This document shows positions 46,635-55,389 of a stretch of DNA of 64,000 nt, in pieces. The stretch is from assembly GCF_900101525.1 (NCBI RefSeq), contig NZ_FMZD01000001.1, positions 124,001 through 188,000 on the forward strand. The letters are read 5' to 3'. The translations under genes and the position numbers were made by a program. Below the pieces are notes generated by a model. That model was not told where the DNA came from, made no database searches, and saw only the letters and a list, made by a program, of their open reading frames with translations. The stretch comes from Marinilactibacillus psychrotolerans (lineage in GTDB: Bacteria; Bacillota; Bacilli; Lactobacillales; Carnobacteriaceae_A). Within the stretch, counting starts at the first letter, position 1. The number at the start of each line of letters is the position of its first letter.

Positions 46635-47134
46635 CGCCTCATACCTTCCGTATACATATAAGGTGTTACTGTTTTATAACCTTACCATTTTATAAAGGTA
46701 CTAGATTACTTATCAAATGTAATATTGATTTTTATTTTAAAAAAATTTTTTTTATTTAAGATGAGTCTGTTTCTATACACTTAAACTTTCCAAATAGACA
46801 GTTTAGTATTTATTAGATTTGTAAATACTAAAACTATTTTCTCTAGTAAGATTGTTTTCTTGTGATAAATTTAAGATTATGCAGTAGTAACTATTATATC
46901 ATGGATGAAGTTTTAATATTTGAATTTTTTTATTAATTCTCTGTGAGTTTATTACTCATTACATATTTTTTAATCAGAATTCATAATTTTACTATAACCG
47001 TGTTTATATAACTATCCCCTTTTATTACAGGATGGTTCACGTTGTCATTCTAATATTTTTATAAATTAGTTTTTCCAGTTGGATGTCTCTACGATATCAT
47101 ATTTAGTAGAATCAATCCATATACTTTTTCAGAC
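46635..47134. other. AT-rich intergenic region, no gene seen
   Basis: About 500 bases between the hemY-like gene and the rplT terminator. Very AT-rich, with stops in all frames and only short inverted repeats (for example ACCTTACC...AAGGT around 46680-46700). I see no credible coding sequence or RNA family signature. It presumably holds the hemY promoter at its left end. Confidence 0.6.
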
Positions 47135-47165
47135 AAAAAAATCCTCGTTTAAGTAAACGAGGATA
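47135..47165 (-). terminator. terminator of infC-rpmI-rplT
   Basis: Minus-strand ATCCTCGTTTACTTAAACGAGGAT stem (here arms ATCCTCGTTTA/TAAACGAGGAT) followed by seven T residues. Confidence 0.92.
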
Positions 47166-47183
47166 GGTAATTTGTAATGAAAA

Positions 47184-47543
47184 CTATTTAGATAGTGCTT
47201 CTTTAGCTTGGTCAGCTAATGTAGTAAATGCAGCTGCATCACTCACTGCTAATTCAGCTAACATTTTACGGTTCATATCGATTTCAGCAAGTTTAAGTCC
47301 GTGCATGAATTTTGAGTAGCTTAAACCGTTCATGCGTGCCGCAGCATTAATACGTGCGATCCATAATCTACGGAAGTTACGTTTATTTTGTTTACGGTCT
47401 CTATATGCATATTGATATGATTTCATTACTTGTTGTTTTGCAACTTTGAACAAGCGATGCTTTGCTCCGTAGTACCCTTTAGCTAACTTCAAGACGCGAT
47501 TACGACGTCTACGAGTAACTACTCCACCTTTAACTCGTGCCAT
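47184..47543 (-). CDS. rplT: 50S ribosomal protein L20
   Basis: Large-subunit assembly protein of 119 residues that binds 23S rRNA and, in Firmicutes, represses its own operon by binding the leader. Typical start [16 protein letters not shown], basic N-terminal arm and helical C-terminal half ([18 protein letters not shown]). Last gene of infC-rpmI-rplT. Confidence 0.98.
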   Translation of the reverse strand: MARVKGGVVTRRRRNRVLKLAKGYYGAKHRLFKVAKQQVMKSYQYAYRDRKQNKRNFRRLWIARINAAARMNGLSYSKFMHGLKLAEIDMNRKMLAELAVSDAAAFTTLADQAKEALSK

Positions 47544-47597
47544 TCTTTATTTCCTCCTTGGTTGCGCTCTTGAAAGATAAAAGCGCTCGTACAATTC

Positions 47598-47798
47598 TTA
47601 TTTCATTTTAGCAAGTTGTTGTCTAATACGTTTAAAGTCACTATGTGAAACCATTGCAGACTTACGTAAGTGACGTTTTTGTTTTTGAGATTTATTTGCA
47701 AACATGTGGCTACGTTTTGCGTGGCTACGTTTCAGTTTGCCAGAACCTGTTCTTTTAAAACGTTTTGCTGAACCTTTATGTGTTTTTTGCTTAGGCAT
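47598..47798 (-). CDS. rpmI: 50S ribosomal protein L35
   Basis: Basic large-subunit protein of 66 residues, start [20 protein letters not shown], typical length. Between infC (26 bases) and rplT (54 bases). Confidence 0.98.
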   Translation of the reverse strand: MPKQKTHKGSAKRFKRTGSGKLKRSHAKRSHMFANKSQKQKRHLRKSAMVSHSDFKRIRQQLAKMK

Positions 47799-47824
47799 TA
47801 TTGTCTTCCTCCTACACTATTGTC

Positions 47825-48340
47825 TTATTTCTCAGATGTCGGTGCAAGCATTAAGAACATGCTACGGCCATCCATTTTAGCTTTTGATTCGACTTGTGAA
47901 ATGTCAGACGCTTCTTCCGCCATACGTTCTAATACTTCACGTCCTATTTCCTTGTGAGTAATCGCACGTCCACGGAATCGAATAGATACTTTCACTTTAT
48001 CGCCTTTTTCCAAAAATTTACGAGCGTTACGCAATTTCGTATTGAAATCGTGATCATCAATAGTTGGACTCAAGCGAATCTCTTTGACGTTAACGACTTT
48101 CTGATTCTTTCTTGCTTCACGTTCTTTCTTTTGTAATTCGTAGCGATATTTACCATAATCCATAACACGAGCCACTGGTGGTTTAGCATTTGGTGCAACT
48201 AGAACTAAATCTAAATTGGCATCTTCAGCTAACCTCATTGCCTCGTTGCGTTGGATTACCCCAATCTGTTCACCGTCTTTGCCGATCAAACGTACTTCTT
48301 TTGCACGAATACGATCGTTGACAATCATGTCTTTTGCTAT
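47825..48340 (-). CDS. infC: translation initiation factor IF-3 (AUA start)
   Basis: Binds the 30S subunit, prevents 70S formation and monitors start codon choice. Typical N-terminal domain ([18 protein letters not shown]), linker, and C-terminal domain ending [18 protein letters not shown] place the start at ATA 48340 (171 residues, IAKDMIVND...): GGAGGTG lies seven bases upstream and an in-frame TGA three codons upstream rules out a longer reading. The first ATG (48328) is 19 bases from that ribosome binding site. Non-canonical AUU/AUA starts are a known infC feature allowing IF-3 to limit its own synthesis. Confidence 0.93.
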   Translation of the reverse strand: MAKDMIVNDRIRAKEVRLIGKDGEQIGVIQRNEAMRLAEDANLDLVLVAPNAKPPVARVMDYGKYRYELQKKEREARKNQKVVNVKEIRLSPTIDDHDFNTKLRNARKFLEKGDKVKVSIRFRGRAITHKEIGREVLERMAEEASDISQVESKAKMDGRSMFLMLAPTSEK

Positions 48341-48344
48341 GGTG

Positions 48345-48570
48345 GTTCACCTCCAAAATATTTGCGAGAAAGCACGGCAGAAAAAAAGAGGGGACTTTGT
48401 AATAAAAGCCCCCTCTTTATCTCCGCTATCAGAGAATGAATTGCTTCATCCAGTCTGATACTCAAAGTAACTCTTGGTTACTCTGAATTATATACGTTCG
48501 ATATCTGCCCTAGGATTTAGATCCTAAAGGCGAGAAGCGGGCGCTTCTGCTTCGTTTTCTCAACTCTTAT
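48345..48570 (-). promoter_or_regulatory. L20-type leader of infC-rpmI-rplT
   Basis: Long untranslated leader before infC with several stem-loops (for example the GCGGGC/GCCCGC-like pairs around 48500-48545) and a terminator-like attenuator at 48381-48418, close to the infC ribosome binding site. In Firmicutes, L20 binds such a leader and favours premature termination. The promoter is just upstream. Confidence 0.8.
48381..48418 (-). terminator. attenuator hairpin of the infC leader
   Basis: Minus-strand AAAGAGGGGG and TCCCCTCTTT arms flanking a loop of about 14 bases, followed by a T run, about 40 bases before the infC start. Confidence 0.85.
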
Positions 48571-48599
48571 ATAGTACCAGAATGGTAAGAGTATGTCAA
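48571..48599 (-). promoter_or_regulatory. infC operon promoter
   Basis: Minus-strand TTGACA (48594-48599) and TACTAT (48571-48576) with 17 bases between. Confidence 0.7.
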
Positions 48600-48619
48600 T
48601 ACATACTTAGTTATTTAAT

Positions 48620-50548
48620 TTATTTTACTGATTCTGATAGAAATCGAGAGATGAATTCTGCTTTAGGATAAGTGTTTGTTTCTTTTTCACCATATTTTCG
48701 AACACTTACACTATTACTTTCAACTTCACTATCGCCTACAATAATTTGATAAGGAATTTTAAGTGTTTGAGCATGTCGAATCTTATATCCCATCTTTTCA
48801 TTGCGATTATCAATTTCAATACGTAAGCCCTTTGCAGCTAATTCTTCATTTAATTCATTGGCATAATCAGCATGAATGTCTAAATTAACTGGAATGATTT
48901 TTGCTTGTACAGGAGCCAACCATGTCGGGAATGCGCCTTTGTATCTTTCTATCAGATAAGCAACAAACCGTTCCATAGTCGAAACTACACCACGATGGAT
49001 TACAACAGGTCGATGCGTATCCTGACCATCTTCACCCACATAAGTTAGATCAAACCTTTCTGGCAATAGGAAATCTAACTGTACAGTAGATAATGTTTCT
49101 TCAATTCCAAGAGCTGTTTTCACTTGAACGTCTAATTTTGGACCATAAAATGCAGCTTCACCAATGGCTTCAAAGTACTCAAGACCCATTTCGTCAAGTG
49201 TTTCTTTTAACATTGACTGTGCTTTTTCCCACATGGCATCATCATCAAAATATTTTTCAGTGTTTTTGGGATCACGATAACTTAGACGGAATCGATAGTC
49301 TTTAATATCAAAGTCATCATAAACAGCCAGCATTAACTCAATCACTCGACGAAATTCTTCTTTGATTTGATCAGGTCTAACGAATACATGCGCATCATTC
49401 AATGTCATCTCACGAACGCGCTGCAAACCTGACAAAGCTCCACTTTTTTCATAGCGATGCATCTGACCTAATTCTGCTATTCTGATTGGCAGATCACGGT
49501 AACTTCTTACATCATTTTTGAAGACCATCATATGATGTGGGCAGTTCATTGGTCGAAGTACGAGCATTTCGCCGTCCCCCATGTCCATTGGAGGAAACAT
49601 ATCTTCATGATAGTGATCCCAGTGTCCAGATTTCTTATAAAAGTCAACATTTGCCATGATTGGCGTATAGACATGCTGATAGCCCATACTAATTTCTTTA
49701 TCTGTAATATAGCGCTCGATCACACGGCGAATCGTTGCTCCTTTGGGTAACCAAAACGGAAGACCGGATCCTACTTCCGGCGAAAGCATAAAGATATCTA
49801 ATTCTTTTCCTAATTTACGGTGATCTCGTTCTTTTGCTTCTTCGCGCATCTTTAAGAATTCTTTCAACGCTTTCTTATCAAAGAATGCTGTACCGTAAAT
49901 CCGCTGCATCATTTTATTGTCAGAGCTGCCTCTCCAATAAGCACCTGCTAATGAAAGTAATTTGAAGACTTGAATACGGCCAGTTGAAGGAACATGAACA
50001 CCTCTGCACAGATCCGCAAATTCACCCTGCTCATAGATAGAGATTACTTCGTCTTCAGGTAAGTCAGTAATCAATTCAACTTTATAAGGATCATTTTTAA
50101 ATAAATCAAGTGCTTCTTCTCTAGAAATCTCTTTACGAACAATGGGTAAATTTTCTTTAACGATTGCCATCATTTCTTTTTCAATTTTTTCCAAGTCTTC
50201 TTCAATAATTGGCTGTTCTGAATCAGTGTCATAATAAAATCCTGTGTCAATTGCCGGACCTACTCCAAATTTCACGTCTGGATATAGCCTTTTGATTGCT
50301 TGAGCCATTAAGTGGGCAGTTGAGTGTCTTAATACTTCAAGAGCATTTTCATGATCAGGTGTAACGATCTCCAGTTCCCCGTCTTCCTTTAAAGGTTGAT
50401 TATAATCAACTAACTTCCCATTCCACTTTCCAGCCAGTCCCTTTTTTTCAAGTGACTTTGCGATACTGCTCGCTATATCTTTTGGAGTTGCACCAGATTC
50501 TACTTCTTTTATAGAACCATCTGGTAGTTTAACTGCTATTTCTGACAT
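48620..50548 (-). CDS. thrS: threonine--tRNA ligase
   Basis: Class II synthetase of 642 residues. An N-terminal TGS domain (1-60) precedes the editing domain with [14 protein letters not shown] (about 73) and the [10 protein letters not shown] segment; the catalytic core has [12 protein letters not shown] (about 335) and motif 3 near [15 protein letters not shown]. The anticodon-binding domain closes the protein. Behind a T-box leader; no partner gene is co-transcribed. Confidence 0.98.
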   Translation of the reverse strand: MSEIAVKLPDGSIKEVESGATPKDIASSIAKSLEKKGLAGKWNGKLVDYNQPLKEDGELEIVTPDHENALEVLRHSTAHLMAQAIKRLYPDVKFGVGPAIDTGFYYDTDSEQPIIEEDLEKIEKEMMAIVKENLPIVRKEISREEALDLFKNDPYKVELITDLPEDEVISIYEQGEFADLCRGVHVPSTGRIQVFKLLSLAGAYWRGSSDNKMMQRIYGTAFFDKKALKEFLKMREEAKERDHRKLGKELDIFMLSPEVGSGLPFWLPKGATIRRVIERYITDKEISMGYQHVYTPIMANVDFYKKSGHWDHYHEDMFPPMDMGDGEMLVLRPMNCPHHMMVFKNDVRSYRDLPIRIAELGQMHRYEKSGALSGLQRVREMTLNDAHVFVRPDQIKEEFRRVIELMLAVYDDFDIKDYRFRLSYRDPKNTEKYFDDDAMWEKAQSMLKETLDEMGLEYFEAIGEAAFYGPKLDVQVKTALGIEETLSTVQLDFLLPERFDLTYVGEDGQDTHRPVVIHRGVVSTMERFVAYLIERYKGAFPTWLAPVQAKIIPVNLDIHADYANELNEELAAKGLRIEIDNRNEKMGYKIRHAQTLKIPYQIIVGDSEVESNSVSVRKYGEKETNTYPKAEFISRFLSESVK

Positions 50549-50613
50549 TGATTTTCCTCCTAGTTATAATGTGATTTCATTTATTCAATGAGTTTTATAA
50601 GTTTAAAATATAC

Positions 50614-50653
50614 AAAAAGTCCCATTGAATAAGAAAAACTTACTCAATGGGAC
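50614..50653 (-). terminator. T-box intrinsic terminator upstream of thrS
   Basis: Minus-strand GTCCCATTGAGTA and near-complement TATTCAATGGGAC with T run (ACTTTTTG); off state of the thrS T-box. Confidence 0.87.
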
Positions 50654-50850
50654 GTGATTTATAACGTGGTTCCACCCAACTTCATAGAAAATAAGAAATA
50701 CTATCTTCTAACTTCGTTCAGCTCTTTAACGCAGAGTAACGTCTGCCTTTACTTGGTTCAAGACAGCGCTCGAAAGGGGTCAATTTCAGGTTTATTATAG
50801 AAGACTTTCAGCTATTGTCTTCCTCTCTTAATAATAAATTCCTAAAAAGG
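50614..50850 (-). promoter_or_regulatory. T-box leader of thrS (threonine-responsive)
   Basis: T-box core GGGTGGAACCACG on the minus strand at 50665-50677, followed by a terminator at 50614-50653. Stem I region is at about 50770-50840, with a candidate Thr specifier ACC at 50779-50781. A 21-base stretch (CTCTTTAACGCAGAGTAAC + GT) in the linker is identical to one in the ileS leader. Confidence 0.9.
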
Positions 50851-50929
50851 TTAGCTTTCTCTAAGCTTTTTAAAATTTGATTAATAGTAGAATAACACGC
50901 TTCTTTGATTCTTTCAATACTTTTTTATT

Positions 50930-51859
50930 CTATGAATGTCTTCTATTGTCACCTGTCATCTCTACTTCTTTTGACAGAAACTTAATTCGTTCCATAATTC
51001 TTTTTGCTTTTAATGGTTCATTTTCCCCTCGTTGGGTTACTCTGAAGTGTTCATCTTCTAAATGAGCCATATCAAAATTAGATGAGAAAAAGGTAGGCAG
51101 CTGTTCTTGCATTCTATATTGTAATATAACGCCTAAAATATCGTCACGAATCCAACTGGACATTGAATCAGCTCCTATATCATCAATCATTAGGATTTTA
51201 GCTTTTTTGAAAATGGTCAATTTTTCTTCTGTTGTATTTTGACCTATAGAATTTTTCATTTCAACAGCAAAGCTAGGAAAGTGGACAAGTGTAGAGGGGT
51301 GCCCTTGTTCAGAAAGCTCATGAGCAATAGCCCCAAGTAAAAAAGTTTTGCCTACGCCAAACTTTCCATATAAATAAAGACCTTGTTGGAATTCATCAGG
51401 GTTTTCAAGATATTGATCAATAAAATCATATGCTCTTTCAACAGCTTCATTCCTACCTGGAGTACTTTCAAACTGATCAATACTAAAATTTTTTATGTCT
51501 TTTGGCATGTACATAGAATGAATCCTTTGATTAATTGCTGCTTGTTTTTGGCGGTTGGTTAAATCAGTAGAGGGTTCATAAGTCACATCAATTCGCTTAT
51601 TGTTGATTAACAGTTTTGGAACATACCCCGGCATTAGCTCTCCACTCTGAACAGCCGCTTTCTTTTTTTCAACAACAAACTCATAAAGTTTAGCTGCGCT
51701 TCGTTCAATGGCTTCTTTATCAAGAATCTTACTGTTTTCAGCTAAGAATTTTCTTACATCCGGGTCTTTAAAAACTTCATTTCGAATAATCTCTTCATAT
51801 TTTTCAGTCATCTTATTTGAATTCATCATACTATCTAATTGCTTGCGAATACTTTCCAC
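50930..51859 (-). CDS. dnaI: primosomal helicase loader DnaI
   Basis: AAA+ ATPase of 309 residues that loads the replicative helicase with DnaB and DnaD. The N-terminal helicase-binding domain (about 1-100) is followed by Walker A GKFGVGKTFLLG (about 167-178) and Walker B ILMIDDIGAD. The start is GTG 51859, sharing one base with the dnaB stop (TAGTG). Pairing with dnaB is diagnostic for DnaI rather than DnaC. Confidence 0.95.
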   Translation of the reverse strand: MESIRKQLDSMMNSNKMTEKYEEIIRNEVFKDPDVRKFLAENSKILDKEAIERSAAKLYEFVVEKKKAAVQSGELMPGYVPKLLINNKRIDVTYEPSTDLTNRQKQAAINQRIHSMYMPKDIKNFSIDQFESTPGRNEAVERAYDFIDQYLENPDEFQQGLYLYGKFGVGKTFLLGAIAHELSEQGHPSTLVHFPSFAVEMKNSIGQNTTEEKLTIFKKAKILMIDDIGADSMSSWIRDDILGVILQYRMQEQLPTFFSSNFDMAHLEDEHFRVTQRGENEPLKAKRIMERIKFLSKEVEMTGDNRRHS

Positions 51860-53283
51860 TACTCACCACCGCCTTTCTTACGGTTACGGATGCGTTCCAA
51901 TCGCTTCCTGAATTCTTCTTGTTTCTCTTTATCAACTTCTTCACCTTTATTTTCTTCTGTAGCCCATTTTGGTAAAGTTTCTTTCTTGATATAAGCTTTT
52001 TTATTATTTGTTTTTGAAGAATAGGTACTTTGTCTTGTTCGCTTTGCTTCTCTTGTATCAGTATATAACTGCTTAACTTTTTTTAACGCTTCTTCAGGTG
52101 AAGTTATACCGCTTATAGCCCAGTCATTAGCCACCTTTAGTGCCAAACTTTTTTCTAATACTGGAGCATTTTTCCCAATTAAAACATAGTTAATCAGCAT
52201 ATTGATTACCGAGGTGGGAAGAGAAGATTGTTCTATTAGCTCTTTAATCAGATAAAGCTCATTACTCGAAACAAAGCCGCCCTTTTGCGCTTTGATAGAA
52301 CTAAGGTATTCTCCAGGTTTCACTTCTTCAGCATGAAGAATCACTTCAATCTCATGATCATTAAATCCACTCTGACTCAGACGATATCGACGGTTAGATT
52401 CTTTTGTTTTTTCCGCTTTTATTGTTTGATCTACTTTATCCGTAAACTGAACTTTATTTGCTTGTTTTCGATGGAAGTCTTGCTGGACCTCCTGAGATAA
52501 TTTATTACCATTAATAGTTGAAGATTCTATGTCCGTTGCCTGAAGTACATATTTCTGAAGTTCCATTTCATCTAATCCATATATTTCATGTAACGAAAGA
52601 ATGATTTCTTTTATTTCATTAGTTATTGATTTTTTATCAATGAAATGATTATTCAGTCCTTCTATAAAAAATGACCAATCAAAATCACTTTGTTTAGCTA
52701 CTTCTTTAACTGCAGAAAAAGTTGCAACTTCAATAACATCTTTTTCCAAGTCAGTAGTAGTTAGTTGATTATGCTTTTGGATATTAAAATGATAAACATC
52801 TAAAAATGATTTAGTGATCTCTTCGTACTCTTCCACAAGAGGTTCTTTGCTAGTAAATTGCCGTCTAATATCTTTAAACGTTTTTTCTCCAACTTTTTCA
52901 AATAAAATCAGTTTCATCATATGATCATTAAAAAATTGTGCGGCTGTTAATGGCGGCTTTAATTCAAATAAATACTGATCTGCTTCTTTTTTACTTTTAT
53001 AGACGCTTAACAATCCAAGTCCTTCTAAGCGAATTCGTGCCTGGTACAATTCAGGTATTCCCATATCAAGTATGGTCAACAATTCTGATAACGGTTTTCC
53101 ACTAGTCCACTCGGCACTGCTTTGTAAAGACTCTTTTAAGAGCATATAAAGTGCATATGCAGCATTACCGATTAGCGGTTGGTATATAGTTGTTAACACC
53201 CTGACATCTTGGTCAGAAAGGGGATGTGACTCTCTTAGGATAAAATAATCTTTTGGTTTTACATGCTGCCACGGATAATTCAC
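51859..53283 (-). CDS. dnaB: replication initiation and membrane attachment protein DnaB
   Basis: Firmicutes DnaB (not the helicase), 474 residues, acts with DnaD and DnaI in primosome loading at oriC. A winged-helix N-terminal region (LSDQDVRVLTTIYQPLIGNAAYALYMLL near 22-50) and a C-terminal DnaB_2 (DnaD-like) domain (about 320-400, ending in SPEEALKKVKQLYTD) are visible, then a basic tail. The start is GTG 53283. Directly upstream of dnaI. Confidence 0.93.
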   Translation of the reverse strand: MNYPWQHVKPKDYFILRESHPLSDQDVRVLTTIYQPLIGNAAYALYMLLKESLQSSAEWTSGKPLSELLTILDMGIPELYQARIRLEGLGLLSVYKSKKEADQYLFELKPPLTAAQFFNDHMMKLILFEKVGEKTFKDIRRQFTSKEPLVEEYEEITKSFLDVYHFNIQKHNQLTTTDLEKDVIEVATFSAVKEVAKQSDFDWSFFIEGLNNHFIDKKSITNEIKEIILSLHEIYGLDEMELQKYVLQATDIESSTINGNKLSQEVQQDFHRKQANKVQFTDKVDQTIKAEKTKESNRRYRLSQSGFNDHEIEVILHAEEVKPGEYLSSIKAQKGGFVSSNELYLIKELIEQSSLPTSVINMLINYVLIGKNAPVLEKSLALKVANDWAISGITSPEEALKKVKQLYTDTREAKRTRQSTYSSKTNNKKAYIKKETLPKWATEENKGEEVDKEKQEEFRKRLERIRNRKKGGGE

Positions 53284-53322
53284 TGTACTATTTCCCCTTC
53301 CCTTTCAGTTAATTATACCCAT

Positions 53323-53793
53323 TTACTGATCTTTCCGTTTTTTTTCTAATTCCTGCATTTCTTTCATGAACACTTCGATATCTTTAAATTGTCTGTATAC
53401 ACTAGCAAATCTTATATAGGCTACATCATCTAATTCCGCTAGTTCGTCCATTACATACTCACCTATTTTAGTCGATCGTATCTCACTATCTCCATGATCT
53501 CTAATTTTATATTCTACACGATTAACAATTCTTTCCTGTTCTTCAGCAGTAACTGGACGCTTTTCAAAAGCTCTCCTTAATCCTCTTAATAGTTTTTCAC
53601 GACTAAATTCTTCACGTGTTCCATTTTTCTTAACCACTAATATAGGTGGCTGTTCTAATCTCTCAAATGTTGTAAATCGAAAGGCGCATTGCTCACATTC
53701 TCTACGTCTACGAATAGCTTTATTATCATCAGCAGGCCGACTATCGACGACTCTACTTCCGTTATTTTGGCAGCGAGGACATTGCACAGTCAT
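53323..53793 (-). CDS. nrdR: ribonucleotide reductase repressor NrdR
   Basis: Zinc-ribbon and ATP-cone regulator of 156 residues that represses nrd genes depending on ATP/dATP. Zinc ligands are CPRC and CEQC; the ATP-cone follows ([20 protein letters not shown]). ATG 53793 has AAAGGA four bases upstream; a GTG two codons later (V-Q-C-P-R-C) would match the family N-terminus better and cannot be excluded. Position between coaE and dnaB is standard. Confidence 0.94.
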   Translation of the reverse strand: MTVQCPRCQNNGSRVVDSRPADDNKAIRRRRECEQCAFRFTTFERLEQPPILVVKKNGTREEFSREKLLRGLRRAFEKRPVTAEEQERIVNRVEYKIRDHGDSEIRSTKIGEYVMDELAELDDVAYIRFASVYRQFKDIEVFMKEMQELEKKRKDQ

Positions 53794-53848
53794 CAATCCT
53801 TTTATTATAATCTTTCTGATTTTTAGTTATATTTATTATACCATAGCT

Positions 53849-54454
53849 TTATTCGCTGTAATACCCTTTACTAACGAGCCACTTAACGACTTGTGCTTCT
53901 GTTTCCTCTATTGTCCCTTCATTGTAAATAACAATATCTGCCATTTCTATTTTTTCCGATAATGGTAACTGAGATTCAATTCTCATTTTTGCTTCTTCAA
54001 CTGTAAGTTCATTTCGTTTCATTAATCTTTTTAATTGGGTTTCTTCACTGACTGCTACAACCATTATTTCGTCCACTTCATTTTCATAGTGTGCTTCAAT
54101 CAATAAAGGAATATCTAAAATAATCAATGGCTCATTTCGTGCAAGTAATTTATTTTTTTCTGAAACTATCCATTCTCTAATATGATGAACTAGACATTCA
54201 TCTAGTTGCTTTCTTTTCTTTGCGTCATTAAATATAATCTGTCCTAATTTAACTCTATCAAGGCTTCCAGAATCTAATAATATTTGTTTTCCAAATATTC
54301 TAACTACTTCTTCCAATCCTTTAGTTCCAGGATCTAATATCTTTCTTGCTCCAATATCAGCATCAACAATTTTGAAATGATACTTTTTGAAAATTTGGCT
54401 AACTGTTGATTTACCACTAGCAATTCCACCTGTTAATCCTAATACATTTGCCAT
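53849..54454 (-). CDS. coaE: dephospho-CoA kinase
   Basis: Last step of coenzyme A synthesis. P-loop GLTGGIASGKST at residues 6-17; DADIGARKIL and IPLLIEAHYE segments follow. Length is 201. 28 bases downstream of mutM in the polA-mutM-coaE-nrdR-dnaB-dnaI row. Confidence 0.96.
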   Translation of the reverse strand: MANVLGLTGGIASGKSTVSQIFKKYHFKIVDADIGARKILDPGTKGLEEVVRIFGKQILLDSGSLDRVKLGQIIFNDAKKRKQLDECLVHHIREWIVSEKNKLLARNEPLIILDIPLLIEAHYENEVDEIMVVAVSEETQLKRLMKRNELTVEEAKMRIESQLPLSEKIEMADIVIYNEGTIEETEAQVVKWLVSKGYYSE

Positions 54455-54482
54455 TATCCTCTTCCTTTATTTAAAATTGCTC

Positions 54483-55322
54483 TCAACCTTCACTTGTCAG
54501 TTTCTGACAATTAGGGCATAAATGGGTACCTCTTTGAGCAACTTTTATTTTTTCTATAATTGTTTGACACCTTACACACGGTAGACCTGTTCTGCCATAT
54601 ACTTTTAGATTAGATTGGTAATTACCTAACTCTCCAAAGACATTTTCATACGTGCGAATTGTCGTTCCACCAGCTTTTACTGCTTTGTCTATAATTTCTA
54701 AAATTGAATAAGTTAATCTAGATAATTCTGATTTTGTGAGCGTGTTCGCTTTTCGAGAAGGATGTATTTTTGCATTAAACAAAATTTCGTCTGCATATAT
54801 ATTCCCAATTCCTGCCACAACAGATTGATCTAAAAGGGTTGCTTTAATAGTCTTTTTTCTTTTTTTCAGTGCTTGACTTAAGGCTTCAATCGTCAAAGCC
54901 TCTTTTATAGGTTCGGGGCCTAATTTTATTAATGAAGGATGTTTAGCAATTGCTTTATAAGAGACTAGTGACATTCTTCCAAATTTCCTGACATCCAAAT
55001 ATCTCAGTTCTTCTCCACTATCCAACTTGAAAATAACATGCGTATGTTTTGAAATTGATGAATTGCTTTTTTCAATTCTATATTTGCCTTCCATTCTAAG
55101 ATGCGAAATCAGCACAAAATCTGTTAAATTAAACAACAAAAATTTACCTCTGCGATCAATTGAATGAATGATTTGGTCTTTTATTTCATTTTTAAACTGA
55201 TTTATTTCTTTAGGTTCTGCTATGATACGATCCCACAAAACAATCGCTTCCGTAATTCTTCTACCTTTCAATAAACGTTCTAGACCCTCTCTTACACTTT
55301 CTACTTCTGGTAATTCCGGCAC
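54483..55322 (-). CDS. mutM: formamidopyrimidine-DNA glycosylase
   Basis: Removes 8-oxoguanine and formamidopyrimidines and nicks the backbone. The catalytic N-terminal proline is present (MPELPEVESV), with H2TH region around GIGNIYADEILFNAKIHP and a C-terminal zinc finger (CVRC...CPNC). Length is 279. Follows polA by 67 bases. Confidence 0.96.
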   Translation of the reverse strand: MPELPEVESVREGLERLLKGRRITEAIVLWDRIIAEPKEINQFKNEIKDQIIHSIDRRGKFLLFNLTDFVLISHLRMEGKYRIEKSNSSISKHTHVIFKLDSGEELRYLDVRKFGRMSLVSYKAIAKHPSLIKLGPEPIKEALTIEALSQALKKRKKTIKATLLDQSVVAGIGNIYADEILFNAKIHPSRKANTLTKSELSRLTYSILEIIDKAVKAGGTTIRTYENVFGELGNYQSNLKVYGRTGLPCVRCQTIIEKIKVAQRGTHLCPNCQKLTSEG

Positions 55323-55389
55323 TTGTTTCTTCCTTTCATTTTCCCATTACACATGGAAAGAAGCGAGAGTTTCTCGCTTCTCACTTTTA

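Noticed and set aside
46635-47134. Hidden small gene or RNA in the 500-base gap before rplT
   Set aside because: No frame with a ribosome binding site and no strong hairpin series; only AT-rich sequence.
47825-48328. infC starting at ATG 48328
   Set aside because: The ribosome binding site is 19 bases away; ATA 48340 is correctly spaced and the four extra residues match the IF-3 family.
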